A stretch of DNA of 64,000 nt from Hyphomonas jannaschiana VP2 (GTDB taxonomy: Bacteria > Pseudomonadota > Alphaproteobacteria > Caulobacterales > Hyphomonadaceae). The number at the start of each line of letters is the position of its first letter. Positions within the stretch are counted from its first letter, which is position 1. The notes under the pieces are model-generated. The model ran no database searches, was not told where the DNA came from, and saw only the letters and a program-made list of their open reading frames with translations. Made by a program: the position numbers and the translations under genes. The stretch is taken from the NCBI RefSeq assembly GCF_000685215.1, contig NZ_ARYJ01000008.1, positions 62,001-126,000 of the forward strand. Direction: 5' to 3'. Of this stretch, positions 8,966-16,851 are shown piece after piece.

Positions 8966-9271
8966 TCAGACCGGCATCCGCAGCAGTTCCTGATAAGCCT
9001 CGACCACCTTGTCACGGATGGTCACTGCCGCATCCAGCATCATCTCTGCATTTGCCAGCGCTTCGACCATGGCATGCGGGTCTGCCCCGGATACCGCCGT
9101 CTCCATGGCAGAGCCTTCCGCCTGCTGAAGGGCAGCTCGGAAATCGGAAATTCCTTCAGCGACGACGTTCTTGCCGTCACCAGTTTTTGCTGCAGCGCCC
9201 GCTGAACCGGCGGCATCTGCAGGACGCGTTGTGTTAAGCGCTGTATAAGCGCTGAACCCCACTGTCGACAT
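8966..9271 (-). CDS. fliE: Basal-body protein FliE
   Basis: A 101-residue protein matching FliE, the adaptor between the MS ring/export gate and the proximal rod. The disordered Ala/Gly-rich N-terminus is followed by FRAALQQAEGSAMETAVSGADPHAMVEALANAE and VTIRDKVVEAYQELLRMPV, the conserved C-terminal helices. It lies between flgC (23 bp) and fliQ (16 bp), the usual alphaproteobacterial order flgB-flgC-fliE-fliQ. Confidence 0.93.
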   Translation of the reverse strand: MSTVGFSAYTALNTTRPADAAGSAGAAAKTGDGKNVVAEGISDFRAALQQAEGSAMETAVSGADPHAMVEALANAEMMLDAAVTIRDKVVEAYQELLRMPV

Positions 9272-9294
9272 TACCCATCTCCCCTCTTACCGCG

Positions 9295-9678
9295 TCAGCG
9301 GCGTAGAACATCCAGCAAAGACTGGTACATTGTGCGGGCCTGCTGAAACGAATTCAGGTTGGCCTCATACGTCCGGTTTGCGTCGCGTAAGTCCGCCATT
9401 TCCGTAATCAGGGAAACATTGGACATGGTGATGTAACCGTCCTGATCAGCCATCGGATGGGACGGGTCATACTCCCTCTGACCCGGTGTCTCATCCAGCA
9501 TGACCTTGGTGGCAGCGAAGTCCGCGCCCTGTCCGGGCATGGCTTCCTGCAACAAGAGCTTGCGACGGTATCCCGGTGTGTCGACGTTGGAGATGTTCTC
9601 CGACGCGACGGTTACACGCCGCTGCTCCAGCGACATGCCGGAAACGGCCTGCATCATGATTTGCTTGAGCGGGTTCAT
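9295..9678 (-). CDS. flgC: Proximal rod protein FlgC
   Basis: A 127-residue rod protein. It has the N-terminal rod/hook-family motif (SENISNVDTPGYRRKLL), the central VMLDETPGQREYDPSHPMADQDGYI, and the C-terminal helix NRTYEANLNSFQQARTMYQSLLDVLRR used for axial-protein packing. It is exported by the flagellar type III system into the periplasm. It is 11 bp downstream of flgB. Confidence 0.95.
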   Translation of the reverse strand: MNPLKQIMMQAVSGMSLEQRRVTVASENISNVDTPGYRRKLLLQEAMPGQGADFAATKVMLDETPGQREYDPSHPMADQDGYITMSNVSLITEMADLRDANRTYEANLNSFQQARTMYQSLLDVLRR

Positions 9679-9689
9679 TCAGACCTCCC

Positions 9690-10046
9690 TCAATATTTGC
9701 CAAGTGCCGTACGGAGCAGGTCGAGCGATTTGGAATAGACCGTCATTGCCTGTTCATGCTGCCCGGCGGCTTCTGCAGAGCGGAACATTTCCATTTCGAT
9801 GCTGACCGAGTTGCCACTGGGCGACACGGGCGTGCCCGACTCGACAACTTTGAAAGACGTGTTGAGCCCGGTGTGAGACGCACTATTGGCCGCGCGGGAG
9901 AGGTAAGCCTCAAAGGATTCAAGCTCCTTGGCCTTGTATCCAGGCTCATCGGCATGCGCGATATTGGTCGCGCTGACCTTCTGGCTCTCTGCGGCGTAAC
10001 GGGCCATCGCGCCGTAGATTTCAAAAAGCGGAAGCTGGGAAATCAT
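9690..10046 (-). CDS. flgB: Proximal rod protein FlgB
   Basis: A 118-residue rod protein and the first gene of the operon flgB-flgC-fliE-fliQ-flhA-fliR-flhB-fliJ-like. The N-terminus has SATNIAHADEPGYKAKEL and the C-terminal part has the typical GNSVSIEMEMFRSAEAAGQHEQA motif. It is slightly shorter than enterobacterial FlgB. The region upstream is a divergent promoter shared with fliI and carries several TTAAC motifs. Confidence 0.93.
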   Translation of the reverse strand: MISQLPLFEIYGAMARYAAESQKVSATNIAHADEPGYKAKELESFEAYLSRAANSASHTGLNTSFKVVESGTPVSPSGNSVSIEMEMFRSAEAAGQHEQAMTVYSKSLDLLRTALGKY

Positions 10047-10155
10047 GACAGACTCGTCTTGGTTAACTCGTTAACAAGACTTCAAGGGATAAGTTGAAGA
10101 AAGAGTTAACCGATTGCCCCGTTTTGTTAGGAATTATGTTGGCCACGCCAGACCT
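10047..10155. promoter_or_regulatory. Divergent flgB/fliI control region with TTAAC motifs
   Basis: The region holds GGTTAAC at about 10061-10067, TTAAC at 10071-10075 and GTTAACC at 10105-10111. The first pair sits in the near-palindrome CTTGGTTAACTCGTTAACAAG, whose half-site spacing (N4) differs from the classical CtrA N7. No GG-N10-GC sigma-54 element was found. Control of both divergent flagellar operons by a CtrA-type regulator is inferred. Confidence 0.4.
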
Positions 10156-11496
10156 ATGACCAACGCATCACCTTCCTTCACGCTTTACAGTATCTGGGGC
10201 ACAGTCACCGAAGTCGCCCCCGGGATGATACGGATCGCCGGCATCAGCGAACTGGCTGGCGTGGGCAATGAAATCATCATCCAGAAGCAAGGAACCAGCA
10301 TTCTCGGCGAAATCCTGTCGATTGCCGGGGACAGCGTCACAGCCTTGCTCTATTCCCCTTGCGACGCCATCCGGATTGGCGATGCGGTCCAGATACAACA
10401 GGAACCCCGGATCGAACCCGGCGACCACTGGCTGGGACAAATCATCAATTACCGCGGAGACGTCACGGGCACTTCCGCTCAGATTGCGCCTCTGCGGGCA
10501 ACCAATCGCCGCCTGCACGCAGCCCCCCTGCCCGCACACGCCCGGCGCGGCATTGGCAACCGGCTGGCAACAGGCTGGATGGTCACCGATACGATGCTAC
10601 CGGTCTGCCAGGGGCAAAGACTTGGCCTGTTTGCCGGTTCCGGGGTCGGAAAATCGACCTTCCTGGGATCACTTGCCGCTGGGCTGGAAGCTGACCGGGT
10701 CGTCATCGCGCTGATTGGCGAGCGCTCGCGGGAAGTGAACGAGTTTGTGCGCAATGTCCTGCCGCAATCCATCATGTCCAAGACGGTTGTGGTCGCTGCG
10801 ACGGCCAGCGAGCCGCCTGGCGCCAAGAAGCGCGCGGCTTACTGCGCCATCACTGCCGCCGAACACTTTCGGGACGAAGGGCACAATGTCCTCTTCCTGT
10901 TCGACTCGATTACCCGTTTTGCGGAAGCGCACCGGGAAACGGCCCTTATGGCCGGAGAGACTCCGGCTCTGAACGCTTTCCCTCCTTCAACCGTCCGGGT
11001 TATCTCCGAACTGGCCGAACGTGCCGGGCCAGGCCTTGACGATAAAGGCGACATCACGGCGATTTATTCCGTACTCGTCGCCGGGTCTGACATGGAAGAG
11101 CCGGTGGCTGACATGATCCGAGGCATCCTCGACGGACATATCATTCTCTCGCGCCAAATCGCCGAACGCCAGCGCTATCCTGCAATAGATGTTCTCCGGT
11201 CGGTCTCCCGCGCCCTGCCCCATGCAGCAACGGATCAAGAAAATGCCCTTATCCGCCGTTGCCGCCGGACACTCGCGCTGTACGAAGAACTCGAACCCAT
11301 GCTGAGGGCCAACCTCTACGAGTTTGGCAAGGACGCCGAAGGCGACAATGCAATCGCTCTTTTCCCGGCACTCGACAAATTCATGGGAACGAAAAACCAG
11401 AATGGGATCGAGAGCGCATTCCAGATGCTGAATACCATCCTGGGGCCGGACGCCTCGTCGGCACAGCCGGAGTCACCGCCTACTTCAGAAGGCTGA
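10156..11496 (+). CDS. fliI: Flagellar export ATPase FliI
   Basis: A 446-residue F1-beta-like ATPase that energises unloading of substrates and chaperones at the flagellar export gate. Walker A AGSGVGKST is at 160-168, followed by VVIALIGERSREVNEFV, the Walker B-like VLFLFDSITRFAEAHRE, and GSDMEEPVADMIRGILDGHIILSR. I chose the ATG at 10156, giving MTNASPSFTLYSIWG, over a TTG 42 bp upstream. It is transcribed alone and divergently from flgB. The 3' end overlaps the converging DUF1217 gene by 17 bp. Confidence 0.96.
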   Translation: MTNASPSFTLYSIWGTVTEVAPGMIRIAGISELAGVGNEIIIQKQGTSILGEILSIAGDSVTALLYSPCDAIRIGDAVQIQQEPRIEPGDHWLGQIINYRGDVTGTSAQIAPLRATNRRLHAAPLPAHARRGIGNRLATGWMVTDTMLPVCQGQRLGLFAGSGVGKSTFLGSLAAGLEADRVVIALIGERSREVNEFVRNVLPQSIMSKTVVVAATASEPPGAKKRAAYCAITAAEHFRDEGHNVLFLFDSITRFAEAHRETALMAGETPALNAFPPSTVRVISELAERAGPGLDDKGDITAIYSVLVAGSDMEEPVADMIRGILDGHIILSRQIAERQRYPAIDVLRSVSRALPHAATDQENALIRRCRRTLALYEELEPMLRANLYEFGKDAEGDNAIALFPALDKFMGTKNQNGIESAFQMLNTILGPDASSAQPESPPTSEG

Positions 11497-12310
11497 TGAA
11501 CAGGTTCTGGCTGGCCTGGCTACCCACCCCGTTGCCGAGCAAAGTCAGGGCTGCAGATGCCGAAGAGTAAGACGTCGATCCGTTTTCAATCGTCTCCATC
11601 GCCAGGTACCGGTGAATGAGCTTTTCAGTTACGTCCGGTTCTGCAAGTTCGGACAGATCGTTGATCCCAAGGACAGACGTGATCTTTTCCTTGAAGATGT
11701 CCGCCTGCCGATCGAGATCGAGACTGCTGATCCCCTGCGGCAGACTGAAGGCTGTCTCAAAAACGGTCCGGACCGGTACGTCTCCGAGAATCCTGTAAAG
11801 AATCGTCTTGTCCGACGCATCATTGCCGGTCATCTCAGGAATTTCGGCCTGAAAATTCAGCGCGAGCCGCATGGAGTCGTCGACCTCCCCTACGGCTGTC
11901 CGGAACGACTGGGCTTCAAAATTGACGGCAATCTTTGCCAATTCACCTGACGACATGATGATGCTGCCATCAATGGGTGCCAGGGCTTCGGCGAATTTCG
12001 TGTATTTGGTGTTGTTGAGGCGCGCGAGGAACGTGCTCTCCGGATCTCCCACCTCTTCAAGCGCTTTGCGGATAAAGCCACCCTTCCACTCTTCACCTCC
12101 CAGGCCGAACGCTGTCATCGTGACTCGCAAGAGACGCCGGTCACTCATGAACTCATCGACGGTCAGGCGGTGAGACAATTTCTCCAGCATATAGTCCCGG
12201 TCATTCCGGACCTGAGGAGAATCGCTGAAGGAATCGAGTTGGCGGGAATAAGTGTCCTGGAGAAATCTCCATCCACCTATTCCGGGCAGAGGGATCGCCG
12301 GCTGAAACAT
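11480..12310 (-). CDS. DUF1217-family flagellar-cluster protein
   Basis: A 276-residue protein without signal peptide or membrane segments. The segment from about residue 40 (RDYMLEKLSHRLTVDEFMSDRRLLRVTMTAFGLGGEEWKGGFIRKALEEG-type) with FLARLNNTKYTKFAEA, and a later repeat of it (ILGINDLSELAEPDVTEKLIHRYL), resembles DUF1217, a family found in alphaproteobacterial flagellar regions and of unknown function. The ATG at 12310 lies 5 bp after the flbT stop, so the gene is the last of flagellin-flaF-flbT-DUF1217. A cytosolic, export-related or regulatory role is plausible but unproven. Confidence 0.65.
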   Translation of the reverse strand: MFQPAIPLPGIGGWRFLQDTYSRQLDSFSDSPQVRNDRDYMLEKLSHRLTVDEFMSDRRLLRVTMTAFGLGGEEWKGGFIRKALEEVGDPESTFLARLNNTKYTKFAEALAPIDGSIIMSSGELAKIAVNFEAQSFRTAVGEVDDSMRLALNFQAEIPEMTGNDASDKTILYRILGDVPVRTVFETAFSLPQGISSLDLDRQADIFKEKITSVLGINDLSELAEPDVTEKLIHRYLAMETIENGSTSYSSASAALTLLGNGVGSQASQNLFISLLK

Positions 12311-12315
12311 GGACG

Positions 12316-12750
12316 TCAGGCGACCCGCGCCTGGTGAACTGGCTCGCTGCGACCGCCCGGCAAGGCCAGAAGCTCCGCTTCGATCGGCATGATCTGGCGC
12401 AAATGGCACATTGCTGAATAGTAGTTGCCCCGGCCAATCATGGAACGGAGCACAGGGATGAGTTCCGCATCGATGTGACTGAACACATCTTCCAGGCGCT
12501 CGCATTCAGCATCAATTGCCGGCACGGTATCGTCTTCTTTCAGGTCGCCCGTCACCAGGAGCTGGATAGCGTAGTAAACCTGTTTGAGCGGTGTGTTGAC
12601 TTCGCTCGGATGCATCGCATCCCGGCAGCGCAGGACACGGGCGTCCCCCTCGACAACACGGATACGGGCGGGCTTGTCACCATTTTCCAGCGTAGCCCCA
12701 TTGATGATGAAGCGCTCACCCGGCGCCACTTTAAACACGAGACCAGACAT
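12316..12750 (-). CDS. flbT: Flagellin mRNA regulator FlbT
   Basis: A 144-residue protein that matches FlbT over its length: LVFKVAPGERFIINGATLENGDKPARIRV, MHPSEVNTPLKQVYYAIQLLVTGD and the helical second half. In Caulobacter, FlbT binds the 5' leader of flagellin mRNA and lowers its stability until the hook is built. The start overlaps the flaF stop by one base (TGATG). The position next to the flagellin and FlaF is the classical arrangement. Confidence 0.93.
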   Translation of the reverse strand: MSGLVFKVAPGERFIINGATLENGDKPARIRVVEGDARVLRCRDAMHPSEVNTPLKQVYYAIQLLVTGDLKEDDTVPAIDAECERLEDVFSHIDAELIPVLRSMIGRGNYYSAMCHLRQIMPIEAELLALPGGRSEPVHQARVA

Positions 12751-13139
12751 CAGGCACCCTCCCCGGTCGCCTCCTGGGCAGCAACGCCCGCAAGGCCTTT
12801 CATGATGGATTGGTTGACTTCGATCAGATCGGCGATGTCACCTTCGCCGCCCATGATCTTCATGCTGGTCTGCCGGACAAACTCGGCGAGATACAAAAGG
12901 CTCCGCTTCATCTCATCTGGCAGGCTATTGCCAGGGTGAAGCAGGTCGATCGCGATAGTTGTCCACAATTGTTGATTTCGGTGAATTGCTTCAGCCCAAT
13001 CAGTTGGCTGTACATCTTCACTTCCGGAAACCTGTTCAAGCGCATCCGTAATCTGCCGGAAAAGCGCAAATTCAATTTCCTTCTCTCCCGCAGTGCGTTG
13101 CTTGACCTCCCCATAAGCTTTGAAAGCCAGTGATTGCAA
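12750..13139 (-). CDS. flaF: Flagellin biosynthesis factor FlaF
   Basis: A 129-residue helical protein resembling FlaF (AYGEVKQRTAGEKEIEFALFRQITDALE, WTTIAIDLLHPGNSLPDEMKRSLLYLAEFVRQTSMKI). FlaF is required for flagellin secretion or synthesis in Caulobacter and works in opposition to FlbT. The gene follows the flagellin at 69 bp, with a strong hairpin in between, and is translationally coupled to flbT. Confidence 0.93.
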   Translation of the reverse strand: MQSLAFKAYGEVKQRTAGEKEIEFALFRQITDALEQVSGSEDVQPTDWAEAIHRNQQLWTTIAIDLLHPGNSLPDEMKRSLLYLAEFVRQTSMKIMGGEGDIADLIEVNQSIMKGLAGVAAQEATGEGA

Positions 13140-13165
13140 TGCACCCTCCCCGGGACAGTAGGAAT

Positions 13166-13201
13166 GATAGCCCGGGAACCGCCATTGGCCCCCGGGCTAT
13201 C
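13166..13201 (-). terminator. Strong hairpin between flagellin and flaF
   Basis: A perfect 11-bp inverted repeat (GATAGCCCGGG ... CCCGGGCTATC) with a 14-nt loop lies directly after the flagellin stop. There is no clear U-run on the transcribed strand. It could be a partial terminator or a 3' mRNA-stabilising element that sets the flagellin level above that of flaF-flbT. Confidence 0.6.
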
Positions 13202-13208
13202 GGTCATA

Positions 13209-14456
13209 TTAGCGGAACAGCGACAGCAGAGTCTGCGGCGCCTGGTTAGCAATTGACAGAGACTGGACGCCCAGCTGCTGCTGGACCTGAAGGGCCTGCA
13301 GTTTAGCCGAAGCAGCTTCCATGTCGGCGTCTACCAGACCACCGATACCGGAGGTCATGGAGTCGATCAGGGAGCTGACGAAATCCGTCTGGTTTTCGAT
13401 ACGGGTCTGCGAAGAACCGAAGCCGGCAGCAGCGTCGATCGACGTCTGCAGCAGGGATTCGATCGAGGTCAGAGCAGCCGTTGCACCTGCATCCGTCGTA
13501 ACGTCGATGCTGGCAACGTTACCGAGACCGCCAGCCGTAGCAGCAGCCGTACCACCCGTTGCCGAAGCAGCCGTGATCGACAGGTTGGCGCCCGAATTGT
13601 TCGTAATGGAGATCACGTCGTCGGTGCGGGAAACCGTGTAGTTCGTCTCGCCAGTTGCAGAGAAGAACGTGCTGATCTGGTTGGCAAGGTTTGCAGCAAC
13701 AGAGTTCAGGCTGTCATCCGTGCCGGCGACATACTCGAACGTGCGCTGGCCGAGGCTGTTGGTCGTAGCCGAGTCATCGAGAACGATGCGGTAGGAGTTG
13801 CCATCTGCGACAGCAGCGATGGTGATGTCCTGCGTTGCGCTATCGGCAAGCGTATCAGCCGTACCAGCGTTCGTACCACCGTTGTTGATGATGGTCAGGT
13901 CGGTCACAGCGGAGCCGCCGAAGGTGGCGCCAGACGCCGTGTTGCTGATCGACAGGTCATGACGTGCAACGTCGATGAAGGCTGCCGTGACCGTGCCGGA
14001 AGAGCTGCGGTCGAGCGACGACAGGATCTGCATATCGGCGGAAGAAGAACCATCAACCAGGTTCAGGCCGTTGAACTGAGCAGCGCCGACAACCGAAGCG
14101 ATGTTTTCGCGGATCTCACCGATTTCGGTCTGGATCTTGGTGCGGTCAACGTTCGCGCCCTGAGCCGTAACAATCAGTTCTTTCATGTCCTGAAGAAGCT
14201 CGGTGACTTTTTCAGAAGCAACGCGGGCCACACCGACCGTGGAAGAACCGAGGTTCAGCGAGTCGGAGATCTGCTTGAAGCTTTCAACGTCGGTCGACAT
14301 GACCGTCGAGATCGCCCAGATTGCCGCGTTGTCTTTGGCGCTGGAAACAGACTTGCCCGTCGAAATTTCGTTCTGGACCGATGCAAGGTCTTTGTTGATG
14401 TTGCGAAGCGTGTCGAGCGCGACCATTGCGCTGTTATTAGTCAGAATACTGGACAT
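13209..14456 (-). CDS. Flagellin
   Basis: Filament subunit of 415 residues. The conserved N-terminal D0/D1 region covers about 1-140 (SILTNNSAMVALDTLRNIN, STGKSVSSAKDNAAIW, SLNLGSSTVGVARV). The C-terminal D0/D1 region begins near 330 and ends in LGVQSLSIANQAPQTLLSLFR. Between them is an Ala/Thr/Ser/Gly-rich surface domain of about 170 residues. Caulobacter flagellins are near 275 residues and lack such an insert. Only one flagellin gene is in the window. The first gene of flagellin-flaF-flbT-DUF1217; flbT in the same unit points to post-transcriptional control through its leader. Confidence 0.95.
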   Translation of the reverse strand: MSSILTNNSAMVALDTLRNINKDLASVQNEISTGKSVSSAKDNAAIWAISTVMSTDVESFKQISDSLNLGSSTVGVARVASEKVTELLQDMKELIVTAQGANVDRTKIQTEIGEIRENIASVVGAAQFNGLNLVDGSSSADMQILSSLDRSSSGTVTAAFIDVARHDLSISNTASGATFGGSAVTDLTIINNGGTNAGTADTLADSATQDITIAAVADGNSYRIVLDDSATTNSLGQRTFEYVAGTDDSLNSVAANLANQISTFFSATGETNYTVSRTDDVISITNNSGANLSITAASATGGTAAATAGGLGNVASIDVTTDAGATAALTSIESLLQTSIDAAAGFGSSQTRIENQTDFVSSLIDSMTSGIGGLVDADMEAASAKLQALQVQQQLGVQSLSIANQAPQTLLSLFR

Positions 14457-14603
14457 TATATACCCATCCCTTAAGGACCGAGGCCAGCGAACCTTGTCGC
14501 GGCCTGATTAAATTACGTGTCGTCCTGACTGCGGAAAAGACCGCCAACCCCTCCAGGTTTCCAGAACGTGTTACAATCGGGGAGTGTACAAGCAGTTAAC
14601 CAG
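14457..14603 (-). promoter_or_regulatory. Flagellin upstream region and mRNA leader
   Basis: 147 bp between the FlgN-like gene and the flagellin ATG. It carries a TTAACCAG motif at about 14596-14603, next to the upstream gene's stop. The segment near the start codon is short on Shine-Dalgarno character (GGGATGGG, about 10 nt upstream). This would be the FlbT target leader by analogy with Caulobacter. I saw no correctly spaced sigma-54 element. Confidence 0.4.
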
Positions 14604-14984
14604 TCAGGCCTTTTTCAGGAAATGACCAGTAACTTCCGTAAACGCGACCTTCCCACCTGTTTGGGTATAAGAGCCGACATAAGCATTCGCATGCTGAGAC
14701 CCGACACGCTCAATCGCACGCCGCAAGCCGTTCTGGATCGCTTCGAAGTGAACAGCATTCTCTTTCGCCATCATGACAACTTCGGCCATGTCCGCCCGAT
14801 AGACATGCGGCACTGAGCCAAGGTCGAACGAACCAAAAGCGGTCTCCAGCGAATTCATTGCTGAGAGTTTTGCTTCTGTAAGCGCCAGCGTTTCGCGTGC
14901 GCGGCCAGCAAGCAGATACTCTCTCTCAAGGGTCAGCGTTTCTTTCAGGCCCTCAATTTCAGACTGGATGCTGGCCTGGCTCAT
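14604..14984 (-). CDS. FlgN-like flagellar chaperone
   Basis: A 126-residue, mainly helical soluble protein. SQASIQSEIEGLKETLTLEREYLLAGRARETLALTEAKLSAM resembles the N-terminal helix pair of FlgN, the export chaperone for the hook-filament junction proteins FlgK and FlgL, both encoded in this window. It overlaps the end of the FlgJ-type gene by 4 bp (ATGA). FlgN proteins are weakly conserved, so the call rests on size, helical pattern and position. Confidence 0.6.
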   Translation of the reverse strand: MSQASIQSEIEGLKETLTLEREYLLAGRARETLALTEAKLSAMNSLETAFGSFDLGSVPHVYRADMAEVVMMAKENAVHFEAIQNGLRRAIERVGSQHANAYVGSYTQTGGKVAFTEVTGHFLKKA

Positions 14985-15301
14985 GCGACGTCATCCTGTT
15001 GTGTTGATTGGCGCGCCGCAACAGAGCGGTCTACGGCCTCTCCAAGTCCCATCGGATGACTTTCCGCAAGATCTGCAGCGATGGACTCAACGACATAGCG
15101 TGAAAAGGTCTCGGCTGCCTGGCCACCGTCCTGGGCGAATGCCTTGTCGAGGCCCGCATAGGAGAGCATTTCCGTCCAGAGCATCTGTTCAAATCGCTTA
15201 CCGATGTCTGAGGCCTGTGCCCCTTCCCCACCAATTGCAGGCCGGTTTGAAAGCTCCGCAGCTGTGGGCATCACAGTCCGAGCTGAGATAGGCTGGGTCA
15301 T
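14981..15301 (-). CDS. flgJ: FlgJ-type rod-binding protein (CheL-like)
   Basis: A 106-residue protein containing only the rod-binding domain of FlgJ (ASDIGKRFEQMLWTEMLSYAGLDKAFAQDGG, ESHPMGLGEAVDRSV). It lacks the C-terminal muramidase domain of enterobacterial FlgJ, the usual state in alphaproteobacteria, where a separate lytic transglycosylase opens the wall. The start at 15301 is supported by a GGAGG 7 nt upstream; the longer frame upstream has no such signal. It acts as cap or scaffold for rod assembly in the periplasm. Confidence 0.8.
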   Translation of the reverse strand: MTQPISARTVMPTAAELSNRPAIGGEGAQASDIGKRFEQMLWTEMLSYAGLDKAFAQDGGQAAETFSRYVVESIAADLAESHPMGLGEAVDRSVAARQSTQQDDVA

Positions 15302-15421
15302 CTGATCCTCCGGGTTCGGATCGGGAAAATTTATTCGCCGGACTGACCGGCGCGTTAACGCTGTTTTCATGTCCTTTCGTTGTAACTTGGTTAATATTGG
15401 GACAGGGAATCGTAACCGATC
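15302..15421. promoter_or_regulatory. Divergent flgJ/fliK control region
   Basis: Contains the perfect 10-bp palindrome GCGTTAACGC at 15352-15361 and TTGGTTAATA at about 15387-15396. Both fit CtrA-type half-sites seen elsewhere in the flagellar island. A GG-N9-GC stretch is present but is one base short of sigma-54 spacing. Confidence 0.35.
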
Positions 15422-16840
15422 ATGACATTTCTGATTGAATCGGAACCGGCGTTTTCGTCAGCAGGCACGAAACCAGGGCGCACAGCCAACAAGGCTGGGA
15501 CGAGTGATGCCGGTGCAGATTTCTCCCGCACGCTGAAGCAGGAAAGCGGCGCCGACTCTTCCGAAGAAGTGTCCCGGGCATCAGCGGAAAGAAACAATGT
15601 CAGCGAAGCGTATGGCCTCATGCTTCCGGCTGAGGAGTCAGGAACTGCTGCCGCAAACGAGCTTGACGATTATCCTGCCGAGACAACAGACGTAGCAGAC
15701 CTCGGCTTCTTACCGGAAGAAGCTGATATGGATGCGGCCCCCGGAACAACCACTTCGCACAACGGCCACGAGGCGAAGCTCGAAGACACAACTCAGGCCG
15801 AAACAGAGCAAGAGACACCGTCAGACTCATGCCTTGTGACCGTCGCGATTCAGCCCCCAGAAGACAGCGCACCGCCGAATACGGAGTCTACTTCCGCCTC
15901 CTCACCGGCTGACCCAGCCGCAGAACTCCGGACCGACACAAAAGGGCACGAGGCTCAACAAGCCCCCCCACCTGCCGGTGCTGACAAGCAAGCTGAAATG
16001 GCGCCCGCGATTGGCACAAGCCAGACGGCACAAACCTCTTTCAAAGACGGAACGGACGCCCGATCGCTTCTGCAGCGTCCTCCCGAGGCAAATGCGCCGG
16101 CCCCTGCGCCAGCAGATCAGACGAGCCCCCCTGTGACGGCGACCTCGCCGCAAGCGGAAGATCTGGCAGGCGTATCAGTAAACTCGCCGGATAGCGTGAC
16201 AGAGAAGCGGCCCTCAATCGCCAGCCTTTTCGTCGACTCGGCTGAAGGGAAAGCCGATACCAGCGCGCCCGGCAATTCAACTCAGACCACCCACGCTCCG
16301 GAGACAGGCCAGCAATCGACGCCGCCTGCTTTCGGCGCCCTCCCCTCTTCCCAGGCGCCGGCACAAACCAGCCAGCCCCAGATTCAGATGGCGCCAACCC
16401 AGGCAATCATTACCGCCAGCCCGGCTGAGACGGTCCGGATCATCACCGATGCCGTTGCATCGCCCGATGATACGCCTGACCGGGTCACAGTTCAGCTGGA
16501 TCCCCCGGAACTCGGCCGTGTGTCAATTGACTTTAAATTCGACGCAAACGGTCTTCAGCACATCACAGTCACCGGAGATTCTCCGGAAGCGCTGAAACAG
16601 CTACGTCTCATGCACTTCGAGCTGACTCAGGCTTTGGAACGAAATGGTCTATCCAGCCAGAACATGACATTCCAGCAGCAACAATCCGGCCAGCAACATG
16701 CGCACACACCTATGCCAGGGCGCATGTTTGGAGACCGTGGCACAGGCTCGGACGTACCGCCCCTGACCACGCCAAACCTCACTGCAGACGCGCTTCGCCC
16801 GGCCCGCACGGCGAGCGGCGGTCTTGATATCAGACTTTAA
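15422..16840 (+). CDS. fliK: Flagellar hook-length control protein FliK
   Basis: A 472-residue secreted ruler protein. The first 330 residues are low-complexity and rich in Ala, Pro, Thr, Gln and Glu, as expected for the extended ruler part. The C-terminal hook-length domain (about 355-440) includes VTVQLDPPELGRVSIDFKFDANGLQHITVTGDS and ALERNGLSSQNMTFQQQ. FliK signals to FlhB to change substrate class. The gene is followed after 11 bp by flgD, the hook cap. Rhizobial homologues were formerly called MotD. Confidence 0.88.
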   Translation: MTFLIESEPAFSSAGTKPGRTANKAGTSDAGADFSRTLKQESGADSSEEVSRASAERNNVSEAYGLMLPAEESGTAAANELDDYPAETTDVADLGFLPEEADMDAAPGTTTSHNGHEAKLEDTTQAETEQETPSDSCLVTVAIQPPEDSAPPNTESTSASSPADPAAELRTDTKGHEAQQAPPPAGADKQAEMAPAIGTSQTAQTSFKDGTDARSLLQRPPEANAPAPAPADQTSPPVTATSPQAEDLAGVSVNSPDSVTEKRPSIASLFVDSAEGKADTSAPGNSTQTTHAPETGQQSTPPAFGALPSSQAPAQTSQPQIQMAPTQAIITASPAETVRIITDAVASPDDTPDRVTVQLDPPELGRVSIDFKFDANGLQHITVTGDSPEALKQLRLMHFELTQALERNGLSSQNMTFQQQQSGQQHAHTPMPGRMFGDRGTGSDVPPLTTPNLTADALRPARTASGGLDIRL

Positions 16841-16851
16841 GGATCAGCCAC

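Noticed and set aside
10061-10075. Full CtrA box TTAA-N7-TTAA between flgB and fliI
   Set aside because: The two TTAAC units are only 4 bases apart, so it does not meet the classical spacing. It is listed only as a motif-bearing control region.
14520-14570. Possible sigma-54 promoter for flagellin (GG and GC blocks on the minus strand)
   Set aside because: The GG-to-GC spacing is 11 rather than the required 10 bases and the TTGC end is missing. The similar case at 15349-15361 has 9 bases.
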